Positions 11,871 to 19,846 of a DNA stretch of 64,000 bases are shown here, piece by piece (within the stretch, counting starts at the first letter, position 1; the number at the start of each line of letters is the position of its first letter). The notes under the pieces were generated by a model that searched no databases, had not been told where the DNA came from, and saw only the letters and a list, made by a program, of their open reading frames with translations. Made by a program: the position numbers and the translations under genes. The DNA is from Actinomyces sp. oral taxon 170 str. F0386 (lineage in GTDB: Bacteria > Actinomycetota > Actinomycetes > Actinomycetales > Actinomycetaceae), in the NCBI RefSeq assembly GCF_000195595.1, contig NZ_GL882539.1, forward strand, positions 88,050 to 152,049. The letters are read 5' to 3'.

Positions 11871-12551
11871 TCAGGAGGGGGCCGGAGCGGCGGCAGTGAG
11901 ACCGGCGACGGTGGAGCGCTGGAGCAGGGCGATGAGATAGGTCTGGAAGGCCGGCCCGATGAGAACCAGGAACCAGAGGGCGGCCGTCCTCATGGCGGGC
12001 ACCGTCCAGAGGACCGCCACCGGTGCCGTCGCGATCACCAGTGCGAGCGCCGTGATCCCCAAGCGCCCCACGGCGAGCCGGGCCGCGTTGGACAGGTGAC
12101 GTGTGAGCGGCGCATCGAAGAAGGCCGCCAGCGGGAGCAGCCAGATGAGGGTCGAGACCAGGAGCACTCCTCCGGCCAGCACCAGCCCGGACACCGCGCC
12201 ACTCATCCTGCCACCGCCACCGTGCTGACCACCGGTCTGGTGCCCCATGGCGGCGCCGTCGGCCAGGAGCAGGTACTCCCATACCCCCAGGGCCAGCAGC
12301 ACAAGTACCGGCAGCCACCAGGCCAGCGACTGACGCAGGTTGAGGCGGAAGGAGCGCCACCAGGTGGCGGCGACTGCCGGGTCGTCGTCGGCCGCCATCT
12401 CGCCGGCCACGCGGGCGCAGGCCGTCAGGGAGGCGCCGGCCGTCACCACCGGCAGGCAGCCGGCCAGGGTGAGGGCGTTGAGGATGACGACGTCGGCCGC
12501 TGCGGACCAGGCCCGGTAGGCCGGGCTGTCGGGGCCGGGGAACAGCGCCAC
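11871..12551 (-). CDS. YesL-like (DUF624) integral membrane protein
   Basis: This 226-residue protein has five or so hydrophobic helices and resembles the DUF624/YesL family (core motif near the N-terminus: LNALTLAGCLPVVTAGASLTA). Members typically sit beside CUT1 sugar ABC transporters, as here; their molecular function is not established. The reading frame is open to 12629, but GTG 12551 is chosen because AAGGAG lies 5 bases upstream and the family's PDSPAYRAW start follows. It lies downstream of the two permease genes, separated by the hairpin at 12599-12642, so it is probably a read-through tail of that operon. Confidence 0.8.
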   Translation of the reverse strand: MALFPGPDSPAYRAWSAAADVVILNALTLAGCLPVVTAGASLTACARVAGEMAADDDPAVAATWWRSFRLNLRQSLAWWLPVLVLLALGVWEYLLLADGAAMGHQTGGQHGGGGRMSGAVSGLVLAGGVLLVSTLIWLLPLAAFFDAPLTRHLSNAARLAVGRLGITALALVIATAPVAVLWTVPAMRTAALWFLVLIGPAFQTYLIALLQRSTVAGLTAAAPAPS

Positions 12552-12598
12552 GGGATCTCCTTCATGCGGGACTCGGGCAGTGACAGGTGGGAATGATA

Positions 12599-12642
12599 CG
12601 GGCGGTTCCCGACACCCGCCGTGGGGCATCGGGAACCGCCCG
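12599..12642 (-). terminator. perfect 14-bp hairpin after the permease genes
   Basis: CGGGCGGTTCCCGA (12599-12612) pairs perfectly with 12629-12642 around a 16-base loop. There is no T-run. The position suggests partial termination before the YesL-like gene. Confidence 0.7.
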
Positions 12643-12664
12643 GTTCAGGAGTCATGCGCGGGCA

Positions 12665-13570
12665 TCAGCCCTTGACCGCGCCCGCGGCCACGCCCTCGAT
12701 GATGTGCTTCTGACCGAAGAGGTAGAAGGCCACGATCGGGACGATGGCGAAGACGAGCATGGCCATCTGGGCACCCAGGTCGCGGTTTCCGTTGGACCCG
12801 ACGAGCGACTGGATGACGATCGGGATGGTCTTGTAGCGCTCGTCCTGGCCGATGACGAGGTTGGGCAGGAGGAAGTCGTTCCACACCCACATGGCGTTGA
12901 GGATCGCCACCGTGACCGCCGTCGGCTTGAGCAGCGGCATGACCACCTTGAAGTAGGTCCGCAGCGGGGAGCACCCGTCCATGTAGGCGGCCTCCTCGAT
13001 CTCCATGGGGATCGACTTGATGAAGCCGGCGAACAGGAACACCGACAGACCGCCGCCGAATCCGAGGTAGAGGACGATCATGCCCCAGGGCGTGGCCAGG
13101 CCGAGGAGGTCGGCCACCTTGACGGTGGGGAACATGACCATCTGGAAGGGAGCGATCATGGAGAAGGCGAAGGCGTAGTAGATCGCCGAGGTCCACCACG
13201 TCTTGATGCGGGTGATGTAGTAGGCGGTCATCGCCGTGAGGAACACGATGACGACGACGGAGCCCACCGTGATGAACAGCGACCACCCCATGGCGCTGGC
13301 GAAGCCGGACAGGGCCAGGCCGGTGGCGTAGTTGTCCAGGCCGGCGAAGGTCTTGGCGGTCGGCAGGGCGAAGGGGCTGTCGGAGATGTAGAACTTGCCC
13401 TTGAAGGAGTTGGTGAGGATGAAGGCCAGGGGGATGACCCACACGAGGGCCAGGACGGTCAGCACCCCCACGAGCGCCTTCTGGCCGGGCGTGTGCCGAG
13501 GCGCCTTCCCACCCGCCTTCCGGGCTGGGGCGGCGGTTCCGGGGACATGGGTCTGGACGGCGGTGCTCAC
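12665..13570 (-). CDS. CUT1-family sugar ABC transporter permease (MalG type)
   Basis: This 301-residue inner-membrane permease has six predicted helices. The EAA loop EEAAYMDGCSPLRTYFKVVM (about residues 200-220) contacts the ATPase. It forms a heterodimer with the 13567-14412 product to move a carbohydrate into the cell. The start is GTG; its first bases overlap the stop of the upstream permease as GTGA, so translation is coupled. No ATPase gene is in the operon; in many actinobacteria a shared MsiK-type ATPase serves several such systems (inference here). The substrate cannot be read from sequence. Confidence 0.93.
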   Translation of the reverse strand: MSTAVQTHVPGTAAPARKAGGKAPRHTPGQKALVGVLTVLALVWVIPLAFILTNSFKGKFYISDSPFALPTAKTFAGLDNYATGLALSGFASAMGWSLFITVGSVVVIVFLTAMTAYYITRIKTWWTSAIYYAFAFSMIAPFQMVMFPTVKVADLLGLATPWGMIVLYLGFGGGLSVFLFAGFIKSIPMEIEEAAYMDGCSPLRTYFKVVMPLLKPTAVTVAILNAMWVWNDFLLPNLVIGQDERYKTIPIVIQSLVGSNGNRDLGAQMAMLVFAIVPIVAFYLFGQKHIIEGVAAGAVKG

Positions 13571-14412
13571 GCGTCAACCTCCTTGGAACGAGTGGCGCGC
13601 AGCTGGATGAGCGCGATGGCGGCGACGATGAGGAAGAAGACGACGGCCTCGGCCTGGGCGACGCCCTCCTGACCGACCTTCTTGTACATCGTGTTGACGA
13701 TGCTGAGCGCGGCCATCTGGGTCTGCTTGGCCGGGGCCCCGTTGGTCAGGGCGAGGTTCTGGTCATACATCTTGAAGGTGTTGGCCAGGGTGAGGAACAG
13801 GCAGATGGTGATCGAGGGCATGATCATCGGCAGCGTCACGTTGCGCAGCGTCTGCCAGCGGCCGGCGCCGTCGATCTGGGAGGCCTCGATGAGCTCGGGC
13901 GGCACGTTCTGCAGGCCGGCGATGTAGATGACCATCATGTAGCCCATGAGCTGCCAGTTGACGAGCATGACCAGGCCGGCCAGACCCAGGCGCCAGTCGT
14001 TGACGATGGTCTGGCCCCAGCGCTGCAGGATCGCGTTGAGCATGACCTGCCAGGTGTAGCCCAGGACGATGCCGCCGATGAGGTTGGGCATGAAGAAGAC
14101 GGCGCGGAAGAAGTTGGTGCCGCGCAGCTTGCGGGTCAGGAAGTAGGCCAGGGCGAAGGCGCCCAGGTTGACCGTGATGATGGAGATGACGGAGACGACG
14201 GCGGTGAAGAGGAGAGCCTGCGGGAAGTCGCTGCGCTCCCCCAGTGCCCTGGCGTAGTTGTCGGTGCCCACGAACCGCGCGTTGGTCAGGCTGTTGAACT
14301 TGGTGAAGGAGAGATAGAGCCCCATGAAGAAGGGGACGATGAAAGCGATCATGAAGGCCAACAGGGTCGGCCCCGCGAATACTGGGAAGAACTTTTTCAG
14401 TGCCTTGGTCAT
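13567..14412 (-). CDS. CUT1-family sugar ABC transporter permease (MalF type)
   Basis: This 281-residue permease has six TM helices and the EAA loop IEASQIDGAGRWQTLRNVTL (about 185-205). It pairs with the downstream MalG-type permease, whose start overlaps its stop by 4 bases. CGAGGT lies 4 bases before ATG 14412. It is separated from the solute-binding gene by 193 bases containing the hairpin at 14472-14517, an arrangement that usually lets the binding protein be made in excess over the permeases. Confidence 0.93.
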   Translation of the reverse strand: MTKALKKFFPVFAGPTLLAFMIAFIVPFFMGLYLSFTKFNSLTNARFVGTDNYARALGERSDFPQALLFTAVVSVISIITVNLGAFALAYFLTRKLRGTNFFRAVFFMPNLIGGIVLGYTWQVMLNAILQRWGQTIVNDWRLGLAGLVMLVNWQLMGYMMVIYIAGLQNVPPELIEASQIDGAGRWQTLRNVTLPMIMPSITICLFLTLANTFKMYDQNLALTNGAPAKQTQMAALSIVNTMYKKVGQEGVAQAEAVVFFLIVAAIALIQLRATRSKEVDA

Positions 14413-14471
14413 ATCTACCTCGAGGTGCGACCGTTACCCGCCGAAGCGGCCGGGTAGCGGAGGGCTCCTAC

Positions 14472-14517
14472 CGGGGCGGCGGCGCGGGAGCCGATCGGCT
14501 CCGGACACGCCGCCCCG
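14472..14517 (-). terminator. intercistronic hairpin between binding protein and permease genes
   Basis: CGGGGCGGCG (14472-14481) pairs with 14508-14517. Nested inside is the 16-base palindrome GGAGCCGATCGGCTCC (14487-14502). It probably stabilises or partly terminates the upstream message. Confidence 0.55.
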
Positions 14518-14605
14518 GGTGGAGAGGGGATGGGGAGATGAGTCGCCGTCGCGCCGTTGCCGGAGGACCAGGAGGGACTGAGCGGGCTCGGGCGACTCGA
14601 CGGCG

Positions 14606-15949
14606 TCAGCCCTCCTTGGCCGACTTCTTCTCGGAGGCCCAGGTGGTCACAAAGAACTCCTTGACCTTCGCCCAGTCCGAGCTGCCGGAGGCGTACTGAG
14701 CCAGGTGCTGGCCGAGCTGGTCCTTGAAGTCCTGGCTCGGGAAGGTCGGGAAGACCCACTTGACGGGAGCGAGGTCCTTGTTGGTGATGGCCGCGGCGAC
14801 CTCCTTGCCCAGCGGGTCGGAGGGGGCCAGGTCGGCGTAGGCCTTGTACGGCGCGATGATGCTGAGCTTCTCGGCGGCGAGCTTGGTGCCCTCGGCGTCG
14901 GTGAACAGCCAGGTGAGGAACTCCTTGGTGGCCTTCTGAGCGTCGTCGGAGGCCTGGGAGTTGATCGTCAGGTAGTTCTCGGTGCCGATGGCGATGTTGC
15001 TCTTGTCCTCGCCGGACACGCCGACATAGATCGGCAGGAAGTGGACGTCCTCAGCCTTGACCGTGTTGCCGGAGACCTCGGAGATCTGCGACCAGCCCCA
15101 GTTGCCGTTCTGAACCATGGCGGCCTTGCCCAGGGCGAAGTCGGCCATGGAGTCGGTGACCGTCTTGGCGCTGGCCTCGGTGGGGGCGATCGTGGAGTTG
15201 TTGAGGTAGAGGTCGAAGATCTGCTTGTAGTTGTCCGAGTAGGTCAGCTTGAGCTCATCGAGGTCGTCGACCTTGGCGTCGCGGTACTCGTAGTAGACGG
15301 GGTAGTTGGCCAGGTGGGTCTGCCAGCGCCAGTCCTCGCCGGGAGACAGGGAGGTGGCGGCGAAGACGCCCTCGATACCGAGCTCGGCCTTCTTGGCCTG
15401 CATGTCCTCGACGACCTCCTTGAGCTTGTCGAAGCCCTTGATCTGGTCGACGGCGGTGGCCTTGGCGCCCTCCATGGCGAAGTACTTGTTGAGGATGGCG
15501 GCGTTGTAGATGATGCCGTAGCCCTCGATGGCCAGCGGCACACCCACGACCTTGCCCTCGTCGCCCTTGAGGGCCAGCGACTCATCCGTCATCTGCTTGG
15601 TGAAGTCGGCGTCGGTCAGGTCGGAGGCGTACTCCTTCCAGTTCCCGTAGCCCACGGGTCCGTTGAGGTTGAACAGGGTGGGCGGGTTGGACTTGGCGAC
15701 CTCGGACTTCAGGGTCTGCTCGTAGGTGCCGGAGGCGGCGGTGACGACCTTGACGGCCACGCCGGTCTTCTTGGTGTAGGCGGCCGCGATGTCCTTGAAG
15801 GCCTGCTCCGACTCGGGCTTGAAGTTGAGGAAGTAGACGCCTCCGTCGCCATCGGAACCGGACGAGCCCTTCGAGCAGGCCGCCAGGGTCGCGGCGACGG
15901 CGATCGCAGCGGTTCCACCCAGCATGGAGCGGCGGGAGATGAGTCGCAT
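14606..15949 (-). CDS. sugar ABC transporter solute-binding lipoprotein
   Basis: This 447-residue extracellular lipoprotein binds a carbohydrate and delivers it to the two downstream permeases. It has an RR-containing signal peptide (ISRRSMLGG) and lipobox LAAC near residue 26. The mature part follows the family-1 solute-binding plan: a KTGVAVKVVTAASGTYEQTL opening, a GEDWRW block and FLTWLFTDAEG. ATG 15949 is chosen over an upstream start at 16114 because AAAGGAGG lies 6 bases before it and the signal peptide starts here. The 402 bases upstream are AT-rich and hold the likely promoter and operator. Confidence 0.94.
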   Translation of the reverse strand: MRLISRRSMLGGTAAIAVAATLAACSKGSSGSDGDGGVYFLNFKPESEQAFKDIAAAYTKKTGVAVKVVTAASGTYEQTLKSEVAKSNPPTLFNLNGPVGYGNWKEYASDLTDADFTKQMTDESLALKGDEGKVVGVPLAIEGYGIIYNAAILNKYFAMEGAKATAVDQIKGFDKLKEVVEDMQAKKAELGIEGVFAATSLSPGEDWRWQTHLANYPVYYEYRDAKVDDLDELKLTYSDNYKQIFDLYLNNSTIAPTEASAKTVTDSMADFALGKAAMVQNGNWGWSQISEVSGNTVKAEDVHFLPIYVGVSGEDKSNIAIGTENYLTINSQASDDAQKATKEFLTWLFTDAEGTKLAAEKLSIIAPYKAYADLAPSDPLGKEVAAAITNKDLAPVKWVFPTFPSQDFKDQLGQHLAQYASGSSDWAKVKEFFVTTWASEKKSAKEG

Positions 15950-16081
15950 TGGGGTCCTCCTTTGGACGCATGGGACAGGAGCGGACAGGGGCGTCCGCGA
16001 GGAGCGACTGCCGCGTGGCCGGCGGCTGATCCGTCGGTTCAACGGCGACGACCAATCATGGCATATTTCGGCCCATATTGC

Positions 16082-16094
16082 TGCAAGATTTGCA
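16082..16094. promoter_or_regulatory. candidate sugar-regulator operator TGCAA-gat-TTGCA
   Basis: A perfect 5-bp inverted repeat with a 3-base spacer, extended by TT and AA two bases further out, about 135 bases before the solute-binding start. No regulator gene is adjacent, so the binding protein is unknown. Confidence 0.4.
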
Positions 16095-16269
16095 ATAAGT
16101 GATCTGCGACTCACGTCGATGATGTTGATTCACCCTTATTTCCCGCAATCTCCCGCGATTTCACAACCTCCTCTCACGGAGCGACGTCACACCGAGCTGT
16201 CCTGCAAGAATGTAACCACTCGGTCGGACAGTGGGCGGCCCCTCTCGAACGACTCATGACGCAGACACG

Positions 16270-16304
16270 ACGTGACCCCGGCACCGGTGGTGCCGGGGTC
16301 ACGT
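16270..16304 (-). terminator. perfect 16-bp hairpin downstream of fba
   Basis: ACGTGACCCCGGCACC (16270-16285) pairs perfectly with 16289-16304 around a 3-base loop, 47 bases past the fba stop. No T-run follows. Confidence 0.85.
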
Positions 16305-16351
16305 CCAGCGACGGCCTGTGCTCGCCGCTCACCCCTGTGCGGGGCGGGGGC

Positions 16352-17401
16352 TCACTTGCGGGCGGAGCCGACGGAGCCGAGGCGCTCGCAGGCCTCGACG
16401 ACGCGAGCGGCCATGCCCTCCTCGGCGGCCTTGCCCCAGGCGCGCGGGTCGTACTGCTTCTTGTTGCCGACCTCGCCGTCGACCTTGAGGACGCCATCGT
16501 AGTTAGTGTACATCCAGCCGGCGACCGGGCGGGTGTAGGCGTACTGGGTGTCGGTGTCGACGTTCATCTTGATGACGCCGTTGCGCACCGCGGTGGCGAT
16601 CTCCTCGTCGGTGGAGCCGGAGCCGCCGTGCATGACCAGGTCGAAGGGCGAGCTCTTGTCGCCGACCTTGGAGGACAGGCGGTCACCGAGACGCTTGGCC
16701 ACATCGTCCTGGATCTCGCCGAGGATCTCCGGGCGGAGCTTGACGTGACCGGGCTTGTAGGAGCCGTGCACGTTGCCGAAGGTCAGGGCCGTGATGTAGC
16801 GGCCGTTCTCACCCAGGCCGAGGGCCTCGACGGCCTTCCAGGCGTCGTCGGCGGTGGTGTAGAGGTTGGCGTTCTCCTCGCCCTTGATACCGTCCTCCTC
16901 GCCGCCCACGGCGCCGATCTCGATCTCGAGGACGACGTTGGCGGCCTTGGCGCGCTTGAGCATGTCGACGGCGATCTCGATGTTGTCGTCGAGGGCCTCG
17001 GCGGAGCCGTCCCACATGTGGGAGTTGAACATCGGCAGCTCACCGTTCTTGACCTGCTCGGCCTCGATCTCCATGAGCGGGTGGATCCAGTCGGCCAGGA
17101 GCTTCTTGGGGCAGTGGTCGGTGTGCAGACCGATGGTGACGGGGTAGAGGTCGCCCACGGCGCGGGCGTAGGCGGTGAAGGCGATCGAGCCCTTGACGCG
17201 GTCGAGGCGCGAGGACCCGGACCAGTAGGCGGCACCACCGTTGGAGATCTGGACGATGCCGTCGGACTCGGCGTCGGCGAAGCCCTTGAGGGCGGCGGAC
17301 AGAGTCTGGGACGAGGTGACGTTGATCGCGGGGATGGCGTACTTGCCGGCCTTCGCGCGGTCAAGCATGTCGGCGTAGGACTCCGGGGTTGCAATGGCCA
17401 C
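16352..17401 (-). CDS. fba: class II fructose-bisphosphate aldolase
   Basis: Zinc-dependent cleavage of fructose 1,6-bisphosphate to DHAP and glyceraldehyde 3-phosphate in glycolysis; cytosolic. The 349 residues match class IIA enzymes. Visible signatures are HTDHCPKK (metal-binding His and catalytic Asp), the EIEIGAVGGEEDG loop, FGNVHGSYKPGHVKL, MHGGSGSTDEEI and MNVDTDTQYA. The start is GTG at 17401 with AGGAGG six bases upstream; the frame is open further upstream but without family similarity. It is monocistronic, with a candidate promoter at 17445-17473. Confidence 0.97.
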   Translation of the reverse strand: MAIATPESYADMLDRAKAGKYAIPAINVTSSQTLSAALKGFADAESDGIVQISNGGAAYWSGSSRLDRVKGSIAFTAYARAVGDLYPVTIGLHTDHCPKKLLADWIHPLMEIEAEQVKNGELPMFNSHMWDGSAEALDDNIEIAVDMLKRAKAANVVLEIEIGAVGGEEDGIKGEENANLYTTADDAWKAVEALGLGENGRYITALTFGNVHGSYKPGHVKLRPEILGEIQDDVAKRLGDRLSSKVGDKSSPFDLVMHGGSGSTDEEIATAVRNGVIKMNVDTDTQYAYTRPVAGWMYTNYDGVLKVDGEVGNKKQYDPRAWGKAAEEGMAARVVEACERLGSVGSARK

Positions 17402-17444
17402 TGGGTGCCTCCTGATTTCTGTATGAGTCAGTGGTGCGGGGCCG

Positions 17445-17473
17445 ATTGTTCCACGAATCCCGACCCAGGTGAA
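17445..17473 (-). promoter_or_regulatory. candidate fba promoter TTCACC-N17-AACAAT
   Basis: On the minus strand TTCACC (17468-17473) and AACAAT (17445-17450) are exactly 17 bases apart. Predicted transcripts begin about 37 bases before the start codon, leaving room for the AGGAGG site. Confidence 0.5.
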
Positions 17474-17554
17474 CCGGATCATGGTCCCGGATGGGCCGCG
17501 CGGGCCGGCAGCATGGGCTGTTCAGGGCCGGTTTGGTGCTGACGCCTATGAGGC

Positions 17555-17584
17555 GGGGCAATACGGGGCAATACAGCGCAATAC
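17555..17584. repeat. three tandem 10-base repeats upstream of fba
   Basis: GGGGCAATAC occurs twice in a row, then AGCGCAATAC. The array lies between fba and the methyltransferase gene. Spacing of about one helical turn would suit a protein-binding array. Confidence 0.5.
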
Positions 17585-17606
17585 AACGGGCCGGCAGCGC
17601 CCGAGG

Positions 17607-18344
17607 TCAGTCTGGGGCCGGCCCGGCGTGCTGGAGGATCCAGGTGTGCATGGCCACGGCCGCCGCCGCGGCCACGTTGATGGAGCGGGTGGAGCCGTAC
17701 TGGCCGATGCGCAGCAGGCTGGCGCAGCCGGCGCTCAGCTCGGCACTGATGCCCTCACCCTCGGAACCGAAGACCATGAGGCAGCGCTCGGGCAGCGCGG
17801 CGGCCTCCAGGGGCCGGGCTCCGGGGCCGTTGTCGATGCCGATGACCTCGTAGCCGCTTGCCGCCGCCCAGTCGAGCAGCTCGCCGGGCTCGGGGTGGTG
17901 GCGCACGTCCAGGTAGCGGTTGGTGACCATGGCGCCGCGCTTGTTCCAGCGGCGTCGGCCGATGATGTGGACACCGGCGACGTTGAAGGCGTTGGCGCTG
18001 CGCACGATGGAGCCGATGTTGAGGTCCTGGCTGACGTTCTCGATGGCGATGTGCAGCCGGTGGGCGCGGGCGGCCAGATCGGCGCGGATCGCCGCGATGG
18101 TCCAGTAGCGGTAGCGGTCGACGACGTTGCGCCGGTCGCCGTCCGCCAGCAGCTCGCGGTCGTAGCGGGGGTCGGCGGGCCAGGCCTCGGGGCCTCCGGG
18201 CCAGGGGCCGACGCCGACTTGGCGGACATCGGCGGGCCGGTCCTCCTCCGGGGTCATGGCCGAGAACCTGGTGGAGGACGTCGCGGCCTCTGCGGGCACA
18301 GCGGGCCGGTGCTCCCCCTCGGGCAGGTCGACGGGCTGATCCAT
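17607..18344 (-). CDS. SpoU/TrmH-family RNA 2'-O-ribose methyltransferase
   Basis: This 245-residue cytosolic SAM-dependent SPOUT enzyme methylates a ribose in tRNA or rRNA; the target cannot be told from sequence. Family motifs are NIGSIVRSANAFNVAGVHII (motif 1), LMVFGSEGEGIS (motif 2) and STRSINVAAAAAVAMHTW (motif 3). The N-terminal 80 residues are Pro-rich and may be an added RNA-contacting part. ATG 18344 with GAGGA 9 bases upstream is preferred over 18401, which would overlap pyrE. It follows pyrE by 53 bases and is probably co-transcribed with it. Confidence 0.88.
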   Translation of the reverse strand: MDQPVDLPEGEHRPAVPAEAATSSTRFSAMTPEEDRPADVRQVGVGPWPGGPEAWPADPRYDRELLADGDRRNVVDRYRYWTIAAIRADLAARAHRLHIAIENVSQDLNIGSIVRSANAFNVAGVHIIGRRRWNKRGAMVTNRYLDVRHHPEPGELLDWAAASGYEVIGIDNGPGARPLEAAALPERCLMVFGSEGEGISAELSAGCASLLRIGQYGSTRSINVAAAAAVAMHTWILQHAGPAPD

Positions 18345-18397
18345 GCGATCAGCGTCCTCGCCTCGGCGAGCAGATGCCGGCGGACGCCGTCGGGGAT

Positions 18398-18967
18398 TCA
18401 CTCCAGGCCGAGGTCGGCCAGGCCGAGCGCCGCGTAGTAGGACAGGCCGGCGGCCTCGATGCGCTCACGCGCGCCGGTGGCCCGGTCGACGATGACGGCG
18501 ACGGCCCGCACGTCGGCACCCGCCTCGCGCAGGGCCTCGACGGCCTCCAGCGGGGAGCCGCCGGTGGTGGAGGTGTCCTCCAGGACCACCACGGAGCGCC
18601 CGGCGACGTCGGGGCCCTCGATGCGCCGGCGCATGCCGTGGTCCTTGGCGGCCTTGCGTACGACGAAGGCGTCCAGGTCCAGACCGCGCGAGGCGGCGGC
18701 GTGCAGCATGGCGGCGGCCACGGGGTCGGCCCCCATGGTCAGGCCGCCGACGGCGTCGATCTCGTCAGTGCCCAGCCCCGCCTCCTCCAGCATGTCGAGC
18801 ATGACGTGGCCGATGAGGGGGGCGGCCTCGTGGTGGAGGGTGGCGCGGCGCATGTCCACGTAGAAATCGGACTCGAGGCCGGAGGCGAGGGTGACCTTGC
18901 CGCGGACGACGGACAGCTCATTGACGAGCTCGGCCAGGCGGGCGATATGGGAATCGTTGGTGCTCAC
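18398..18967 (-). CDS. pyrE: orotate phosphoribosyltransferase
   Basis: Transfers ribose 5-phosphate from PRPP to orotate, giving OMP in pyrimidine synthesis. The 189 residues are normal. Visible: FYVDMRRATL near residue 36, the FVVRKAAKDHG loop and the PRPP motif VVVLEDTSTTGGSPLEAV (about 125-142). The start is GTG at 18967 with no strong Shine-Dalgarno; TACCAT sits 7 bases upstream, suggesting a leaderless message. The downstream methyltransferase is probably in the same transcript. Confidence 0.95.
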   Translation of the reverse strand: MSTNDSHIARLAELVNELSVVRGKVTLASGLESDFYVDMRRATLHHEAAPLIGHVMLDMLEEAGLGTDEIDAVGGLTMGADPVAAAMLHAAASRGLDLDAFVVRKAAKDHGMRRRIEGPDVAGRSVVVLEDTSTTGGSPLEAVEALREAGADVRAVAVIVDRATGARERIEAAGLSYYAALGLADLGLE

Positions 18968-18974
18968 GGCTCCG

Positions 18975-18980
18975 ATGGTA
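18975..18980 (-). promoter_or_regulatory. -10 element TACCAT, leaderless pyrE
   Basis: TACCAT on the minus strand ends 7 bases before the GTG of pyrE. Confidence 0.45.
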
Positions 18981-19022
18981 GTGGCCGTGGGCGCTTGCGT
19001 GCCGGGTAGACACCCACTGCGA

Positions 19023-19067
19023 CCAGAGCCCGCCCTCTTCCGCGTGATGCGGAGGGGCGGGCTCTGG
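19023..19067 (-). terminator. hairpin downstream of tpx
   Basis: CCAGAGCCCGCCC (19023-19035) pairs with 19055-19067. An inner 5-bp stem (TCCGC/GCGGA) extends it. It lies 20 bases past the tpx stop. Confidence 0.8.
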
Positions 19068-19087
19068 GAGAGTCTCGGTAGGGGAGG

Positions 19088-19585
19088 TCAGGACAGGGCG
19101 GCCACGGCGGCGTCGTAGTCGGGCTCCTGACCGACCTCGGGGACCTGCTCGGTGTAGACGACCTTGCCGTTCTCGTCGAGAACGACAACGGCGCGCGACA
19201 GCAGGCCGGCCAGTGGGCCGTCGGCCAGGGTGACGCCGTAGTCGGCGCCGAAGGTGGAGCGGAAGGTCGAGCCGGTCACCACGTTGCTCAGGCCCTCGGC
19301 GCCGCAGAAGCGGGAGCCGGCGAAGGGCAGGTCGGCGGAGACGCAGACCACGGTCGTGTTGTCCAGCTCGGAGGCAAGCTTGTTGAACTGACGCACAGAG
19401 GCGGCGCACACCCCGGTGTCCACCGAGGGGAAGATGTTGAGGACTACGCGGTGGCCGGCCAGGGACTGGCTGGTGACCGGGGCGAGGTCGGCGCCCACGA
19501 GGTCGAAGGCGGGGGCGGTCGAGCCCACAGCGGGCAGCTGGCCGACGGTGCTGACGGGGTCTCCGTGGAAGGTAATGGAAGCCAT
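19088..19585 (-). CDS. tpx: thiol peroxidase (2-Cys peroxiredoxin, Tpx type)
   Basis: Reduces H2O2 and organic peroxides using thioredoxin. The 165 residues match the Tpx family. Peroxidatic cysteine lies in [15 protein letters not shown] (about residue 60) and resolving cysteine in [13 protein letters not shown] (about residue 94), the usual pair for this atypical 2-Cys class. ATG 19585 matches the conserved family N-terminus (ITFHGDPV). AACGAT lies 6 bases upstream, so the mRNA may be leaderless. It is monocistronic with its own terminator. Confidence 0.95.
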   Translation of the reverse strand: MASITFHGDPVSTVGQLPAVGSTAPAFDLVGADLAPVTSQSLAGHRVVLNIFPSVDTGVCAASVRQFNKLASELDNTTVVCVSADLPFAGSRFCGAEGLSNVVTGSTFRSTFGADYGVTLADGPLAGLLSRAVVVLDENGKVVYTEQVPEVGQEPDYDAAVAALS

Positions 19586-19591
19586 GGTGCG

Positions 19592-19597
19592 ATCGTT
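19592..19597 (-). promoter_or_regulatory. -10 like AACGAT before tpx
   Basis: AACGAT on the minus strand ends 6 bases before the tpx ATG. It matches the local pattern less well than TAnnnT. Confidence 0.35.
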
Positions 19598-19846
19598 GCA
19601 GGTCACCGGTCTTCTGGCCACGCCCTCAGCCCTGGGCGATTCTCGGCCCGCCCGACAAGGCTAAGAACCCCGGCGAGCGGATGAGTCTGTCACAACGAGA
19701 GACTCTTAGATGGCCGCATCGCCCGGCCATGACACATCTGCGCAGGTCAGCGCCGTTGGGGAAGTCAACGGTGGCGGCAGCACGCAGGAATGCGGGTGAA
19801 AAGCCTCCATCTGTGACACTTTTCGCCGCGATGAGCTCCTGCGGCC

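Larger units (their letters stand above)
15950..16351 (-). promoter_or_regulatory. AT-rich control region of the sugar transporter operon
   Basis: This holds no gene. The part near 16055-16175 is clearly more AT-rich than its surroundings and contains the candidate operator at 16082-16094. A second CTGCAAGA occurs at 16203-16210. The right end contains the fba terminator (16270-16304). A clear -35/-10 pair cannot be assigned; TTGCAG followed after 15 bases by TATGCC on the minus strand is one possibility. Confidence 0.5.
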
